A stretch of DNA of 64,000 nt, from positions 372,001 to 436,000 of the forward strand of contig JADJLP010000001.1 in assembly GCA_016710065.1 (NCBI GenBank), read 5' to 3'. The stretch comes from Candidatus Ideonella esbjergensis (GTDB lineage: Bacteria; Pseudomonadota; Gammaproteobacteria; Burkholderiales; Burkholderiaceae_C). Within the stretch, counting starts at the first letter, position 1. Each line of letters opens with the position of its first letter. Both the position numbers and the translations under genes were made by a program. Shown piece after piece: positions 7,369 through 14,705 of the stretch. The notes beneath the pieces are model-generated. The model saw only the letters and a list, made by a program, of their open reading frames with translations, ran no database searches and was not told the origin of the DNA.

Positions 7369-8535
7369 ATGAGCCCACGCACGCAACCCACCGTAAACCT
7401 CATCTTCAGTGCCGTGCTGGCACTGGCGCCTGCCTGGCTGGCCACCGCAGCACAGGCCGCAGACACAGCCCCCGCCGCCGCCCCCGCCGCCGCACAACCC
7501 AAGGCCAATTGGTACCCCAAGCGGGTCGACGCCGCCTTCGTCAAACCCTGGGCCGTGGTGCCTAAGCGCGACGGCGCCACGCTGGTGGATTCGCGCCCCA
7601 CCGCACGCAAATACGACCTGGGCCACATTCCCACCGCCGTCAACATCCCCGACCTGCAGTTCGACAAGCTCGCCCCCACACTGCTGCCGGCCGACAAGGC
7701 GCAACTGCTGATCTTCTATTGCGACGGTATGGAATGCGCGCTCAGCCACAACTCGGCGTTCAAGGCCGAGAAGCTGGGCTACACCAACGTGCACGTCTAT
7801 GCCGAGGGCTATCCCGACTGGCTCAAGAACGGCAACCTGGGAGCCGTCAGCGTGGCCTACCTCAAGAAGCTGATGGACGAAAAGGCGCCCATGACGCTTG
7901 TCGATTCGCGGCCCAAGGAGCGCAAGTACGACAAGGGCCACATCCCCGGCGCCATCAACCTGCCCGACTCGCAGTTCGACAAGCTCGCCGCCAGCGTGCT
8001 GCCGGCCGACAAGGCCGCGCCGCTGTACTTCTACTGCGACGGCCTGAACTGCAAGCTCAGCGGTGATTCCGCCGAGCGCGCCGTCAAGCTGGGCTACACC
8101 CAGGTGAAGGTGGTGCCCGAAGGCTACCCGGCCTGGGAAAAGGCCTATGGCCCCGGCCCGGGTGCGGCCACTGCCGCCAGCAACGCTGCGCCAGAAATGG
8201 TGGCCGGCAAGGAAGCCGGCACCATCACCGTGGCCTCGTTCGAGCGCATCCTGCGCGAGGCGCCCGGCAGCGTGCATTTGGTGGATGTGCGCGATGCCGC
8301 CGAGTTTGCCAGCGGCAGCTTCAAGGGGGCGGTGAACCACCCGGTGAGCACGCTGGAGAAGAACATCGACAAGCTGCCCTCTGACAAGCCCATCATCTTC
8401 TTCTGCGGCGCCGGCGGCCGCAGCGGCGAGGCCCACGACATGGCCAAGCTCTATCGGGCCGAGCTGAAGACGGTGTTCCTGGACGCCGACATCAAGTGGA
8501 CCCAGGCGGGCGAGTACACCATCAAGACGCACTGA
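7369..8535 (+). CDS. Periplasmic protein with three rhodanese-like domains
   Basis: 388 residues: signal peptide (cleavage near ATAAQA), an Ala/Pro linker, then rhodanese domains at about 50-155, 160-262 and 285-388. The candidate catalytic cysteines are all present: Cys118 (IFYCDGMECALS), Cys223 (YFYCDGLNCKLS) and Cys346 (FFCGAGGRSGEAH). Domains 1 and 2 look like a recent duplication (both DSRP...RKYD.GHIP, both FYCDG). Rhodaneses carry persulfide sulfur. Following the octaheme operon by 45 bases, it supports a sulfur-compound role. Start ATG 7369 gives the proper signal peptide. Confidence 0.88.
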   Translation: MSPRTQPTVNLIFSAVLALAPAWLATAAQAADTAPAAAPAAAQPKANWYPKRVDAAFVKPWAVVPKRDGATLVDSRPTARKYDLGHIPTAVNIPDLQFDKLAPTLLPADKAQLLIFYCDGMECALSHNSAFKAEKLGYTNVHVYAEGYPDWLKNGNLGAVSVAYLKKLMDEKAPMTLVDSRPKERKYDKGHIPGAINLPDSQFDKLAASVLPADKAAPLYFYCDGLNCKLSGDSAERAVKLGYTQVKVVPEGYPAWEKAYGPGPGAATAASNAAPEMVAGKEAGTITVASFERILREAPGSVHLVDVRDAAEFASGSFKGAVNHPVSTLEKNIDKLPSDKPIIFFCGAGGRSGEAHDMAKLYRAELKTVFLDADIKWTQAGEYTIKTH

Positions 8536-8559
8536 CTCTCCGGTCGGCGCGCCCGCGCT

Positions 8560-8596
8560 GCGGCGCCTGCCCTGGCACCGCCAGGGCAGGCGCCGC
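8560..8596. terminator. 16-bp perfect hairpin between convergent genes, probable bidirectional terminator
   Basis: The arm at 8560-8575 (GCGGCGCCTGCCCTGG) is exactly complementary to 8581-8596, with a five-base loop CACCG. It lies between the stop of the rhodanese gene and the stop of the convergent DsrE-like gene. The T-run is weak (TTGG), so termination efficiency is uncertain. Confidence 0.7.
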
Positions 8597-8602
8597 TTGG
8601 CT

Positions 8603-9031
8603 TCAGAACGTCACCGCCCGCGTTTGTGGCGCAAGCAGTTGTGCGGCCACTTCCTGCGGCTTGGCCACGCCCACGCCGTCGATCAGGTCGGTCTGCTTCC
8701 ACTCGCTGTTGGGCAGAAACAGCGCGCACACATCCACCTGCGCGCCAGCCTTGATCAACTCGTCCAGCATGACGCGCGGGCTCCGCGGCTTCAAGGCGGC
8801 GGGCTCTCTGGCCTTCAGTGCCAAAGGCCCGCCATCGGCACACAGCAGCACCCGCACCCGCGCCTTTTGCTGCAGGCCCTGCGAGGCCAGCACCAGCGCC
8901 AGGCCCTGCTTCTGAGCTTCGGCACTGGTGATGGTGACAAACAGGTCCACCGTGGTCTGGGCCTGGGCGGGCAAGGCGCAGGCCAGACCCCATAGCAAGG
9001 CCAGAGCAGCCTTGTTCCTCGTCGAGTTCAT
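8603..9031 (-). CDS. Secreted DsrE/DsrF-like family protein
   Basis: 142 residues with signal peptide (NKAALALLWGLACALPAQA) and a DsrE-like alpha/beta fold: TTVDLFVTITSAEAQKQGLA, VLLCADGGPLAL, then a conserved Cys in AQVDVCALFLPNS and GVGVAKPQEVAAQLL. DsrE-family proteins bind or transfer sulfur through such a Cys. Start 9031 is set by AGGAG upstream and the signal peptide. Convergent with the triple rhodanese gene, it probably belongs to the same sulfur-handling module. Confidence 0.75.
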   Translation of the reverse strand: MNSTRNKAALALLWGLACALPAQAQTTVDLFVTITSAEAQKQGLALVLASQGLQQKARVRVLLCADGGPLALKAREPAALKPRSPRVMLDELIKAGAQVDVCALFLPNSEWKQTDLIDGVGVAKPQEVAAQLLAPQTRAVTF

Positions 9032-9226
9032 CGTCAATCTCCTGAGTTGAGGGGGACCTGTCAGCCCATCTGGCGATGTGACCAGAGGCATGGCGTGGCA
9101 AGTCATCGTGACCACTGATTGGCCATCGCTTGAGACTGTAGGAGATGGGTGTTGCGTGGGGCTTGTGCCCGCACAAACCCCGGCCACACGAGCGCGCCAG
9201 CCCGCAGAATCCGTGAGGGCGCTGAG

Positions 9227-9538
9227 CTACCTTCGCTGAGTTGAGAACCGCTTTTTCCAGCGGTTCACAGCCAGGCGCGAAAGGTAGGCCCCGGCGAGAA
9301 ACGACAGCACCCATGCAGGCCTGTCATCGTGCGGAAGAGGCAAGCAACTTGCCACCCAAAGCGGCACCAGGACAGCCACCCCGGACAGCAGCATTGCCAC
9401 CACAGTCGCGAGCAGCAAATATGCCCATGCAAGCCCGCGCTTGGCAACGACCGCGAATGGCACCACAAACGCCCAACCGACCAGTGCACCGCTCAATGCG
9501 CCACATGCGATGGCGAGAATGTTGCTCAAGTCAGCCAC
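9227..9538 (-). CDS. Small hypothetical membrane protein
   Basis: 103 residues with three predicted transmembrane segments (ILAIACGALSGALVGWAFVV, AYLLLATVVAMLLSGVAVLV, WVLSFLAGAYLSRLAVN) and a basic C-terminus (RWKKRFSTQRR). The start appears to be GTG with only a weak ribosome site. I do not recognise a family. It stands alone between the DsrE-like gene and the van locus. Confidence 0.55.
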   Translation of the reverse strand: MADLSNILAIACGALSGALVGWAFVVPFAVVAKRGLAWAYLLLATVVAMLLSGVAVLVPLWVASCLPLPHDDRPAWVLSFLAGAYLSRLAVNRWKKRFSTQRR

Positions 9539-9741
9539 TCAGCTTCAAGCGATTTTGGAGAAAGTCTGTAAGGACGACGGGAAGTGGGCGTGGGCCACGT
9601 CCGGCCCGCCATGTTGACGGACCACATTCTCAGTGAATGATGCATTGGCAAGGCGGTGTTCTCCGACCTGTTTCAATCAAAGCAATCTGTACAGTGGCGA
9701 AATGAAAACCACACACGATCTGAACGATCAGTTGCCCAGGT

Positions 9742-10437
9742 TCAAGCGGTGCCGGCAAGCCCGAATACCGACGCGTCATGCAGTGCAACGCAGGCGTGTT
9801 CGCGCATCAGTGCCTCGACCCGGGCTGACTCTCCCCGAGCCAGTGCGTTCAGCACGAGCCGGTGGTGCAGTTGCGCCAGGCTGAGTTTGCGAAACTCCTT
9901 GTCCAGCGCCGAGCGATCAATGACCAGTGACTCCGCCGAGGCGAATGGCAGGTGGTTGTTGCGTGCAATGGCGTCTGCAATCACCCGACCACCGCCAGCC
10001 TGCACGATGGTGCTGTGGAAGCGCTCATTCAATCGCCCCCACGGGCCTATGCCTTCTTCGGTCAAGGTGCCGCTTGCCAGCAGGTACTCGCCCTCGTCCA
10101 CGCACGCCTGCAGTACATCTCGAACGGCATCGGGCAGGCCCTGCTCGGCCAAACGCCTGGCGGCCAGGCCTTCCAGCACGCCGCGTACCTCGATGGCGCA
10201 AAACACGTCCGCTTCCGAGAACGCCCGCACCACCAGACCGCGCTTGCCCACCTTTTGCAGCAGGCCTTCCTGCTCCAGGGTGCGGAAGGCCAGTCGCACC
10301 GGCGTGCGTGACACCCCCAGCCGGTCGGCCACGGGGATTTCTGCCAGGCGTTCACCCGGCGCATAGCGCCCTTCGATGATCATTTGCCTTAGGGATGCCA
10401 CCACGCTGGCGCTGCCAACAGGCTCAATTGGATCCAA
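9742..10437 (-). CDS. vanR: GntR-family (FadR subfamily) repressor, probable VanR
   Basis: 231 residues from a TTG start. The N-terminal winged helix (SLRQMIIEGRYAPGERLAE, LGVSRTPVRLAFRTLEQEGLL) is followed by an all-helical FCD ligand domain (EVRGVLEGLAARRLAE, NERFHSTIVQAGG). It is divergent from vanAB, and three copies of the palindrome ATTGGATCCAA(T/A) lie between. One of them covers the TTG start itself, which suggests autorepression. VanR-type regulators release DNA on binding vanillate. The start is the least certain point; no ATG gives the full DNA-binding domain without running into the divergent promoter. Confidence 0.82.
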   Translation of the reverse strand: MDPIEPVGSASVVASLRQMIIEGRYAPGERLAEIPVADRLGVSRTPVRLAFRTLEQEGLLQKVGKRGLVVRAFSEADVFCAIEVRGVLEGLAARRLAEQGLPDAVRDVLQACVDEGEYLLASGTLTEEGIGPWGRLNERFHSTIVQAGGGRVIADAIARNNHLPFASAESLVIDRSALDKEFRKLSLAQLHHRLVLNALARGESARVEALMREHACVALHDASVFGLAGTA

Positions 10438-10438
10438 A
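10427..10438. promoter_or_regulatory. VanR-type operator copy 1, over the vanR start
   Basis: ATTGGATCCAAA differs in one base from the perfect palindrome found twice near vanA. It overlaps the TTG start codon of vanR (10435-10437), consistent with autorepression. Confidence 0.55.
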
Positions 10439-10478
10439 GGTTTACCCCAATGGTGAGTTTGTGGGTTGAATTGCGAGA

Positions 10479-10503
10479 ATTGGATCCAATGATTGGATCC
10501 AAT
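10479..10503. promoter_or_regulatory. Tandem VanR-type operators upstream of vanA
   Basis: Two perfect 12-bp palindromes ATTGGATCCAAT at 10479-10490 and 10492-10503, separated by one base, end 19 bases before the vanA start. From memory this is the sequence used as the Caulobacter VanR operator. Occupation would block vanA transcription and, being so close to the ribosome site, its early elongation. Confidence 0.75.
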
Positions 10504-10522
10504 TCTGAAAGGAAACGATAGC

Positions 10523-11572
10523 ATGTTCCCTCGCAATGCCTGGTACGTGGCATGCACGCCCGGCGAGATCACCAATGGCCCCTTGGGACGCCAGATCTGT
10601 GGCGAGCCCATGGTGTTCTACCGCGACGGCAGTGGCGCCGTGGCCGCCCTGGAAGACTACTGCCCGCACCGGGGCGCGCCGTTGTCGCTGGGCCGCGTGT
10701 GCGAAGGCCAACTGGTGTGCGGCTACCACGGGTTGGAGATGGGCTGCGATGGCAAGACCGTGGCCATGCCCGGCCAGCGGGTGCGGGGCTTTCCGGAGAT
10801 CCGCAGCTACCCGGTGGTCGAGCGTCATGGTTTTGTCTGGGTCTGGCCCGGGAACCCGGCATTGGCCGACGCGGCCGTCGGCATCCCGGATCTGACCTGG
10901 GCGCGCGATCCCGAGTGGTCATTTGGGGGGGGGTTGTTCCGCATCGCCTGCGGTTACCAACTGATGATCGACAACCTGATGGACCTGACGCACGAGACCT
11001 ACGTGCACTCCACCAGCATCGGCCAGAAAGAGATCGACGAAACGCCTTGCACCACCCGCACCGAGGGGGACGAGGTCATCACCAGCCGGTTCATGAACGG
11101 CATCGAGCCGCCCCCCTTCTGGAAGATGGCGCTGCGCATGAACGGCCTGCCAGATGACCAGTTGGTGGACCGCTGGCAGATCTGCCATTTCAGCCCGCCC
11201 AGCCATGTGCTGATCGAAGTGGGCGTGGCCTTGGCCGGGCAAGGCGGGCATGGGGCCCCCAAGGATGTGAAGGTGTCCAGCATCGTTGTGGACTTCATCA
11301 CGCCCGAGACCGACACCTCGATCCACTATTTCTGGGGCATGGCACGCCACTTCAAGCCTGATGATGCGGCGCTCACGGCGCAGATTCGCGAGGGCCAGGG
11401 CAAGATCTTTGCCGAAGACCGGGAGATGCTGGAACGCCAGCAACTCAACCTGCTGCACTGGCCCGAGCGCAAGCTGCTGATGCTCAACATCGATTCGGGT
11501 GGCCTGCAGGCGCGGCGCATCATTGGCCGGTTGATCGCTGCCGAGCGGGATGCGGCCACTGCGGCTGTTTGA
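10523..11572 (+). CDS. vanA: Vanillate O-demethylase, oxygenase subunit
   Basis: 349 residues. A Rieske [2Fe-2S] site is formed by Cys47/His49 (DYCPHRGAP) and Cys66/His69 (VCGYHG). The catalytic mononuclear iron site is NLMDLTHETYVH. It oxidatively demethylates vanillate to protocatechuate and formaldehyde, using electrons from VanB. ATG 10523 follows the AAAGGAAAC ribosome site and gives the canonical MFPRNAWYVA N-terminus. It is first gene of the vanAB operon; the stop is ten bases before vanB. Confidence 0.93.
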   Translation: MFPRNAWYVACTPGEITNGPLGRQICGEPMVFYRDGSGAVAALEDYCPHRGAPLSLGRVCEGQLVCGYHGLEMGCDGKTVAMPGQRVRGFPEIRSYPVVERHGFVWVWPGNPALADAAVGIPDLTWARDPEWSFGGGLFRIACGYQLMIDNLMDLTHETYVHSTSIGQKEIDETPCTTRTEGDEVITSRFMNGIEPPPFWKMALRMNGLPDDQLVDRWQICHFSPPSHVLIEVGVALAGQGGHGAPKDVKVSSIVVDFITPETDTSIHYFWGMARHFKPDDAALTAQIREGQGKIFAEDREMLERQQLNLLHWPERKLLMLNIDSGGLQARRIIGRLIAAERDAATAAV

Positions 11573-11582
11573 GGGCGGAAGC

Positions 11583-12545
11583 ATGACCGCTTTGCTGTGC
11601 GTGCGGCTGGCCCGCAAGACCGTTGAGGCCCAGGACATCTGCGGTCTTGAACTGGTGCCTCTGGAAGGCGCTGTGCTGCCAGCGTTCTCGGCAGGGGCGC
11701 ATGTGGAACTGCATCTGCCAGGCGGCCTGGTGCGCCCCTACTCGCTGTGCAACGACCCCACCGAGACGCACCGCTACCAACTGGGTGTGCTGCGCGACCC
11801 GGCCTCGCGCGGTGGCTCGGCCGCAGTGCATGAGCAGTTGCAGGAAGGTCAGACCCTGAGCATCAGCGCGCCCAAGAACTGCTTTGCGCTGCAGCCAGGC
11901 GTGCGCCGCAGCCTGCTGCTGGCGGGCGGTATCGGCATCACGCCCATCCTCGCGATGGCCGAGCAGCTGGCGCGCGACGGTGCCGACTTCGAGCTGCACT
12001 ACGGCGCACGCTCACAGGCCCGCATGGCGTTTCGCGAGCGCATCGCCGCCTCAGGCTTTGCTTCACGCGTGCACTGCCACTTCGACGACGGCAATGAAGC
12101 CCAAAAGCTCGACCTGCAGGCCCTGCTGGCGGCGCCGCCAGCCGACCTGCATTTGTACGTCTGTGGCCCCAAGGGCTACATGGATGCGGTGCTGAACACT
12201 GCCCGCTCGCTGGGCTGGAAGGAAGAACAATTGCACTGGGAATTCTTTGGTGCCGAAGTGCTCATGGCCGACGGCGACACCGCCTTCGAGGTGCAACTCG
12301 CCAGCACCGGCCAGGTGGTGGTGGTGCCGCGTGAGAAAACCATCGTGCAGGCTCTGGCTGCTGCGGGCGTGGCCGTGCAGACAGCCTGTGAACAGGGTGT
12401 GTGCGGCACCTGTTTGACCCGCGTGCTGGAAGGAGTGCCCGATCACCGAGACGTCTACCTCACACCCGAGGAGCAAGCTGCCAATGACCAGTTGCTGCCC
12501 TGCTGTTCACGGGCCAAATCGCCGAGGCTGGTGCTGGAGCTCTGA
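11583..12545 (+). CDS. vanB: Vanillate O-demethylase, ferredoxin-reductase subunit
   Basis: 320 residues: an FMN-binding barrel (VRPYSLCNDP), a pyridine-nucleotide domain (LLLAGGIGITPILAMAEQL, LYVCGPKGYMDAV) and a C-terminal plant-type [2Fe-2S] domain (TACEQGVCGTCLTRVLEG with a fourth Cys near LLPCCSRA). It passes electrons from NAD(P)H to VanA. ATG 11583 lies ten bases downstream of vanA after GGGCGGAAG. Confidence 0.93.
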   Translation: MTALLCVRLARKTVEAQDICGLELVPLEGAVLPAFSAGAHVELHLPGGLVRPYSLCNDPTETHRYQLGVLRDPASRGGSAAVHEQLQEGQTLSISAPKNCFALQPGVRRSLLLAGGIGITPILAMAEQLARDGADFELHYGARSQARMAFRERIAASGFASRVHCHFDDGNEAQKLDLQALLAAPPADLHLYVCGPKGYMDAVLNTARSLGWKEEQLHWEFFGAEVLMADGDTAFEVQLASTGQVVVVPREKTIVQALAAAGVAVQTACEQGVCGTCLTRVLEGVPDHRDVYLTPEEQAANDQLLPCCSRAKSPRLVLEL

Positions 12546-12704
12546 GCGTCTGGCCGCAAAGGCCGAGCGGCTCATGCGGGCGCTTTCTTGTGGCCCCGGG
12601 ACTGATTGGCTTTGATCGAGCTAAGAACAGCCCAGTTGTCGGCGGCAATGGCCGCTGGGAGGTCGATCCGGGACTATGCTGCCTGTACACCAAGGAGTGA
12701 TCAC

Positions 12705-12953
12705 ATGATCAACGTCACGTTCAAACCCGCCTACCTGAATTCGCTCATGACAGCCGGAGCGAACCTCGAAGTTCCGTACAACGATCTGGCGCCTCATGCC
12801 AACGACAGACTGACAGCAGCCTTGGAGCTTGCGAAGCACGCGAAGGAATCCCAACGGCACGTCAAATTCGTTGCGATCAGTGCAGGTACTTCGGGCATCA
12901 AGCAACTTGCTGAGGCAGGTGCCGGTTACGTCACCTTCTCGCTCTTGCCATGA
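12705..12953 (+). CDS. Small hypothetical protein
   Basis: 82 residues, starting at an ATG behind a strong AAGGAG site (12692-12697 region). It has an alternating alpha/beta look: NVTFKPAYLNSLMTAGANLEV, then a Lys/Glu helix (AALELAKHAKESQRH), then VKFVAISAGTSGIKQLAEAG. I recognise no family. It has no signal peptide or membrane segment and does not belong to the van operon (159-base gap). Confidence 0.6.
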   Translation: MINVTFKPAYLNSLMTAGANLEVPYNDLAPHANDRLTAALELAKHAKESQRHVKFVAISAGTSGIKQLAEAGAGYVTFSLLP

Positions 12954-13142
12954 TCCATCGGGGTGGTCCGAGAGCCAGACAGTCGCGATGTTTGAAGGTG
13001 CCCTGACCTGCTGGGCGCTCCTTGCAATGCGTGGTGAGGCCAAGCTTCGTTTGTGGGGTCGCTTGGGGTCATGCAGCGCCTGAGCCCATGGCTGGCCGCA
13101 TGGTGTTTGGTCTTGCGGGCCGGCTGGGTGTCCAATGCTGGC

Positions 13143-13628
13143 ATGCCTCAGTGCATCCGAATGGCAACGGCTTTGATGCTCACTGTCTTGCTCAGTGGCT
13201 GTGCGTTGTTCCCCTCGCACCGTTTTGCTGCAGGAACCCCGGTGGACCAGGTGATGCGCGTGCTGGGCAGGCCCACTGCAGAGCATGTGCTGCCAGCCGG
13301 GGCCCGGCAGCTGGAATACGCCAGCGGCGAATTTGCCAAGACCACCTACAAGTACGCCTTTGATGCCCAGGGCCTGCTGGTGCTCGGGGAGCAGGTGCTG
13401 ACCGAGCAAAACTTCGCGGCCATTCGGGCAGGCATGACTGCAGACGAGGTGCGTTTGCGGATCGGTGCGCCATCGGTGGTTTGGCCACTGCCACGCTTGC
13501 GGCAGAAGGTGTGGTCGTACCGTTACGAGTCGCCGTTTTGCCAGTGGTTCATGGTGGGCATGGGTGCGGATGGCCGCGTGGTGGATACGGCTTTTGGGGA
13601 GGATCCCATGTGCGAGGTGCGAGATTGA
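13143..13628 (+). CDS. Putative lipoprotein with SmpA/BamE-like repeats
   Basis: 161 residues with a lipobox (TVLLSGC), so probably lipidated and envelope-anchored. Two similar segments, GTPVDQVMRVLGRPTA and AGMTADEVRLRIGAPSVV, match the helix motif of SmpA/OmlA (BamE-like) proteins. ATG 13143 supplies an Arg in the signal n-region; ATG 13161 is an alternative that lacks it. The true BamE of this organism is probably elsewhere. Confidence 0.65.
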   Translation: MPQCIRMATALMLTVLLSGCALFPSHRFAAGTPVDQVMRVLGRPTAEHVLPAGARQLEYASGEFAKTTYKYAFDAQGLLVLGEQVLTEQNFAAIRAGMTADEVRLRIGAPSVVWPLPRLRQKVWSYRYESPFCQWFMVGMGADGRVVDTAFGEDPMCEVRD

Positions 13629-13689
13629 GCGGTCGGCTTAGCATGGGCGCTGCCGTTCGGCGCATCCAAACAAGACCAGGAGACAAGAC

Positions 13690-14445
13690 ATGAACATTCC
13701 CTCGCTGCAAGGCCAGGTGAGCCCCGAAGAATGGCAACTGCGCGTGGCCCTGGCGGCGGCCTACCGCCTGGTGGTGGTGTACGGCTGGAGTGACCTGGTC
13801 TTCACCCACATCAGTGCGCGCATCCCTGGGCCCGAGCACCACTTCCTGATCAATCCCTACGGGTTGATGTTCGACGAGATCACCGCGTCCAGCCTGATCA
13901 AGGTGGACCAGCAGTGCAACAAGCTCAGCGATTCGCCGTTCCCGGTGAACCCGGCGGGCTTCACCATCCACAGTTGCATCCACGACGGCCGGCCCGACGT
14001 GGGTTGCGTGCTGCACACCCACAGCCGCACGGGGGTGGCGGTGAGCGCGCAGAAATGCGGGCTGCTGCCCATCAGCCAGCAAAGCACATTCGTGCTGCCG
14101 CAACTGGCGTACCACGACTACGAAGGGGTGGCGCTGCGGCCGGACGAACAGCCGCGCCTGCAGGCCGACCTGGGCCAGGCCAACTACCTGATGTTGCGCA
14201 ACCATGGGCTGGCCACCCTGGGCGCCACGGTGGCCGATGCGTTCCTGGCCATGTACCAGTTCGAGTCGGCCTGTGCCATACAGATCAGCGCCCAGTCCGG
14301 CGGAGAACTGATCCATGTGAACCCCAAGATCTTGGAGAACATGCCGGCGGTGATCCAGGCGGTCACCAAGGGGCAGGGCGCCGGCATCGTCTGGCCGGCA
14401 TTGCTGCGCAAGCTTGACCGGTTGGACCCGAGCTACCAGAGCTGA
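13690..14445 (+). CDS. Class II aldolase/adducin family protein
   Basis: 251 residues with the family's metal site: HTHS after GCVLH (about residues 110-115) and a later His in LRNHGLATLG. The N-terminal SDLVFTHISARIPG is typical of the L-fuculose-phosphate aldolase/adducin superfamily members found as lone genes in Burkholderiales. The start at 13690 follows CAGGAGA. The substrate is not identifiable. Confidence 0.85.
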   Translation: MNIPSLQGQVSPEEWQLRVALAAAYRLVVVYGWSDLVFTHISARIPGPEHHFLINPYGLMFDEITASSLIKVDQQCNKLSDSPFPVNPAGFTIHSCIHDGRPDVGCVLHTHSRTGVAVSAQKCGLLPISQQSTFVLPQLAYHDYEGVALRPDEQPRLQADLGQANYLMLRNHGLATLGATVADAFLAMYQFESACAIQISAQSGGELIHVNPKILENMPAVIQAVTKGQGAGIVWPALLRKLDRLDPSYQS

Positions 14446-14705
14446 CGCTGGCGGCCAACAGGGTTGTGTGCTTGAGACGGAATTGGCTCGGATTGTGTTT
14501 CGACTTGTTGCAAAGTTCGGACCAGATTGCAGGCCAAAGTTTGAGACAGGTCAACCGCTTAAGTTCGGCGTAAGGCCAGCGGTCAGGCGTGGGCGAGTAT
14601 GCGAAGCAGGCTCAATGTCCCCACAGGGATACGTTTGAAAGCAGCCACGTACTCCCGGCAAGGTAAATTCCGCTACCTTCCCCGCAACGTCCTTCCTCAG
14701 CACCC
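14446..14705. other. Intergenic region upstream of the multiheme cluster
   Basis: 260 bases without a credible gene. It must hold the promoter of the cytochrome cluster, but I find no FNR-type box, no clear -35/-10 pair and no strong palindrome. A TTGAAA lies at 14635-14640, with no well-spaced -10 after it. Confidence 0.5.

Noticed and set aside
12621..13409. A 262-codon minus-strand open frame over the small gene and lipoprotein
   Set aside because: The plus strand has a strong ribosome site and a lipobox; the minus frame has neither a ribosome site nor a recognisable domain.
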